From positions 1-7,924 of the forward strand of contig JALSSM010000395.1 of the NCBI GenBank assembly GCA_026984275.1: 7,924 nucleotides of DNA. Reading direction: 5' to 3'. Positions 7,029 through 7,924 of this stretch are shown here, piece after piece. A program made the position numbers and the translations under genes. The stretch comes from Gammaproteobacteria bacterium. Lineage in GTDB: Bacteria > Pseudomonadota > Gammaproteobacteria > CAJXQU01. Below the pieces are notes generated by a model. It saw only the letters and a program-made list of their open reading frames with translations, made no database searches and was not told where the DNA came from. The first letter of the stretch is position 1. Every line of letters begins with the position of its first letter.

Positions 7029-7589
7029 TTAATTTTTTAATTTTCGATACTCCCACAATGCTATTCCTATCGCAAAGATGATGATTCCAACCGCTACCGG
7101 TACAAGAATCCAGACATAGGCTTCCATATAACCAAACACTAAGGTCGCAAAACTGATAAATAGTCCAAGGACAATAAATCGCCAGCCGATATAAATTCCA
7201 GCAAGAATGGTTGATAACGCCATTATGATCATCAATGTCAGTGCAGTTGTATCCGTGTTATAGCGACCTATATGATAGAGCATAAAAATACTTTTTACGG
7301 CTATCAAGACAGCTCCCCAGTGCAATATTTGTTGTCGGATAAAATGGTAACCGTCGATCTCATGGCGCTTATAACGTGACCATTCGGAGATGATGGCAGC
7401 AATTGCGAAAACAGGAATTATCCAGAGCCAGTAATGGTAACTCTTGAGTGGTAATGCATTGGTGTAAGCAACACCGATAAAACAGAGTACCAGCAAGAGA
7501 CTAAGGATGGCCTCATTGATAAAGATCCGGTGGAACCAGCCACGAGGATCATCCAGAATTGGTTTATGATTTTTCTCTGTATTCTTCAA
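7029..7589 (-). CDS. Multi-pass membrane protein of unknown function
   Basis: I do not recognise this 186-residue family. A polar N-terminus of about 22 residues (KNHKPILDDPRGWFHRIF) is followed by about six hydrophobic segments, near 25-46, 53-70, 88-106, 114-134, 136-155 and 158-178, with a short basic tail ending YRKLKN. Segments 2 and 3 are joined by a charged loop with RYKRHEIDGYHF. No catalytic or metal-binding motif stands out. The start is TTG at 7587-7589, chosen because AGGGGA precedes it by 8 bases and no upstream ATG is close in frame; the first ATG codons inside the frame come far too late. The gene converges on the DUF47 gene and follows the aldolase gene on the same strand, 107 bases downstream. 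An inner-membrane location is safe; function cannot be given. Confidence 0.85.
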   Translation of the reverse strand: MKNTEKNHKPILDDPRGWFHRIFINEAILSLLLVLCFIGVAYTNALPLKSYHYWLWIIPVFAIAAIISEWSRYKRHEIDGYHFIRQQILHWGAVLIAVKSIFMLYHIGRYNTDTTALTLMIIMALSTILAGIYIGWRFIVLGLFISFATLVFGYMEAYVWILVPVAVGIIIFAIGIALWEYRKLKN

Positions 7590-7696
7590 AGTAGTTTTCC
7601 CCTGTGGTTTAAAAGAATCTCCGTCAAGGCAGGAATATGAGAGTTCTGTAAAGTGTTATGGTTGGAGATGAACAAGATTATATCACCCCTTTTCCA
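7590..7696 (-). other. Intergenic spacer, aldolase gene to membrane protein gene
   Basis: This 107-base spacer lies between two minus-strand genes. Apart from the ribosome site for the TTG start I see no strong terminator or promoter. A small palindrome (CATCAT CC ATGATG, 7695-7708) overlaps the aldolase stop codon but has no T run after it. Co-transcription with the aldolase gene is possible but not shown. Confidence 0.4.
7598..7603 (-). promoter_or_regulatory. Ribosome binding site supporting a TTG start
   Basis: On the minus strand this reads AGGGGA and ends 8 bases before the TTG at 7587-7589. It is the main reason to accept the rare start codon for the 186-residue membrane protein. Confidence 0.6.
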
Positions 7697-7924
7697 TCAT
7701 CCATGATGTATTTCCCCCTGTCTTGCCAGGCTATTGAGGTGTGCCCGTTTAAGCAGTACTTTCTGTGCTGCATGAACGTTCTCAGGTTTTCCCTGCCAGA
7801 TATGCAGCGCGGGTTGCTGCAATGCCCGGCCAAAAGAAAGGCTGAGTTGCCAGGGTGCATTACCTTTCATTTGGTTAATGGCATTGAGATTAGTCGTTGC
7901 TTCTTCAGGTTGCTGGCCGCCGGA
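7697..7924 (-). CDS. Class I fructose-bisphosphate aldolase, C-terminal part (5' end outside window)
   Basis: Reading the minus strand from the last base gives 75 open codons ending in TGA at 7697-7699. The peptide starts SGGQQPEEATTNLNAIN, continues PWQLSLSFGRALQQPALHIW and ends RAHLNSLARQGEIHHG. This closely follows the C-terminal end of animal-type class I aldolases. Ser1-Gly2 (SGGQ) and Gly32-Arg33 (FGRALQ) match the residues that bind a substrate phosphate in rabbit aldolase (Ser271, Gly272, Gly302, Arg303). The Schiff-base lysine lies further upstream, outside the window. The enzyme splits fructose 1,6-bisphosphate into two triose phosphates in glycolysis, or joins them in gluconeogenesis and the Calvin cycle. 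The flexible tail ending in Tyr of the animal enzymes is absent, as expected in bacteria. It is not the DhnA/FbaB type of E. coli, so I give no symbol. Confidence 0.93.
   Translation of the reverse strand, partial: SGGQQPEEATTNLNAINQMKGNAPWQLSLSFGRALQQPALHIWQGKPENVHAAQKVLLKRAHLNSLARQGEIHHG

Noticed and set aside
7020..7044. A symmetrical AAGAT-A-ATCTT followed by T-rich sequence at the DUF47/membrane-gene junction, as a terminator
   Set aside because: The stem is AT-rich and the one-base loop cannot form; opening the loop leaves only about three base pairs. It also overlaps the end of the convergent gene.
7695..7708. The palindrome CATCATCCATGATG at the aldolase stop codon
   Set aside because: It is short, with almost no loop and no following T run, so it is not convincing as a terminator or an operator.
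7678..7860. A 60-codon minus-strand open frame near the right edge
   Set aside because: It overlaps the aldolase C-terminus in another frame. The aldolase frame shows clear family motifs, while this one shows none.

Overview
The window looks like chromosomal DNA of a moderate-GC Gram-negative bacterium. A gammaproteobacterium is the best guess, from the MtfA-type peptidase, the accessory FtsH and the animal-type class I aldolase; no rRNA or other marker fixes the taxon. Gene density is high. I see no mobile elements, tRNAs, CRISPR arrays or long empty stretches.

Layout, left to right: (1) the 3' end of an MtfA-like zinc peptidase gene (+), cut by the window edge. (2) A 51-bp convergent gap with a short inverted repeat. 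(3) Two minus-strand genes, transcribed as P-type ATPase (2601-5195) then FtsH protease (604-2496), with a 104-bp spacer lacking an obvious terminator, so probably an operon. The ATPase is of the type IIIA (plasma-membrane H+-ATPase, Pma-like) class. The FtsH differs from the usual housekeeping copy in its N-terminus, arginine-finger motif and gene context. (4) A 156-bp divergent promoter region (5196-5351) holding a perfect FNR/ANR-type box. (5) A plus-strand operon of a PiT-family phosphate permease (5352-6395) and its DUF47/PhoU-like partner (6392-7015), overlapping by four bases. (6) A convergent minus-strand gene for a 186-residue multi-pass membrane protein of unknown function, with a TTG start. 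(7) The last 75 codons of a class I fructose-bisphosphate aldolase (minus strand), cut by the right edge and recognised by reading the reverse strand from that edge.

How it may fit together (inference): the ATPase would use ATP to export protons and so maintain the proton motive force. The divergent PiT permease imports phosphate with a cation, usually H+. The FNR-type box sits exactly where a class II oxygen-responsive activator would sit for the PiT-DUF47 operon, and it could also affect the ATPase-FtsH unit. This suggests a module for ion homeostasis and phosphate uptake under low oxygen, with a membrane protease made alongside the pump. The regulation and the coupling are hypotheses; the gene family calls are firm.
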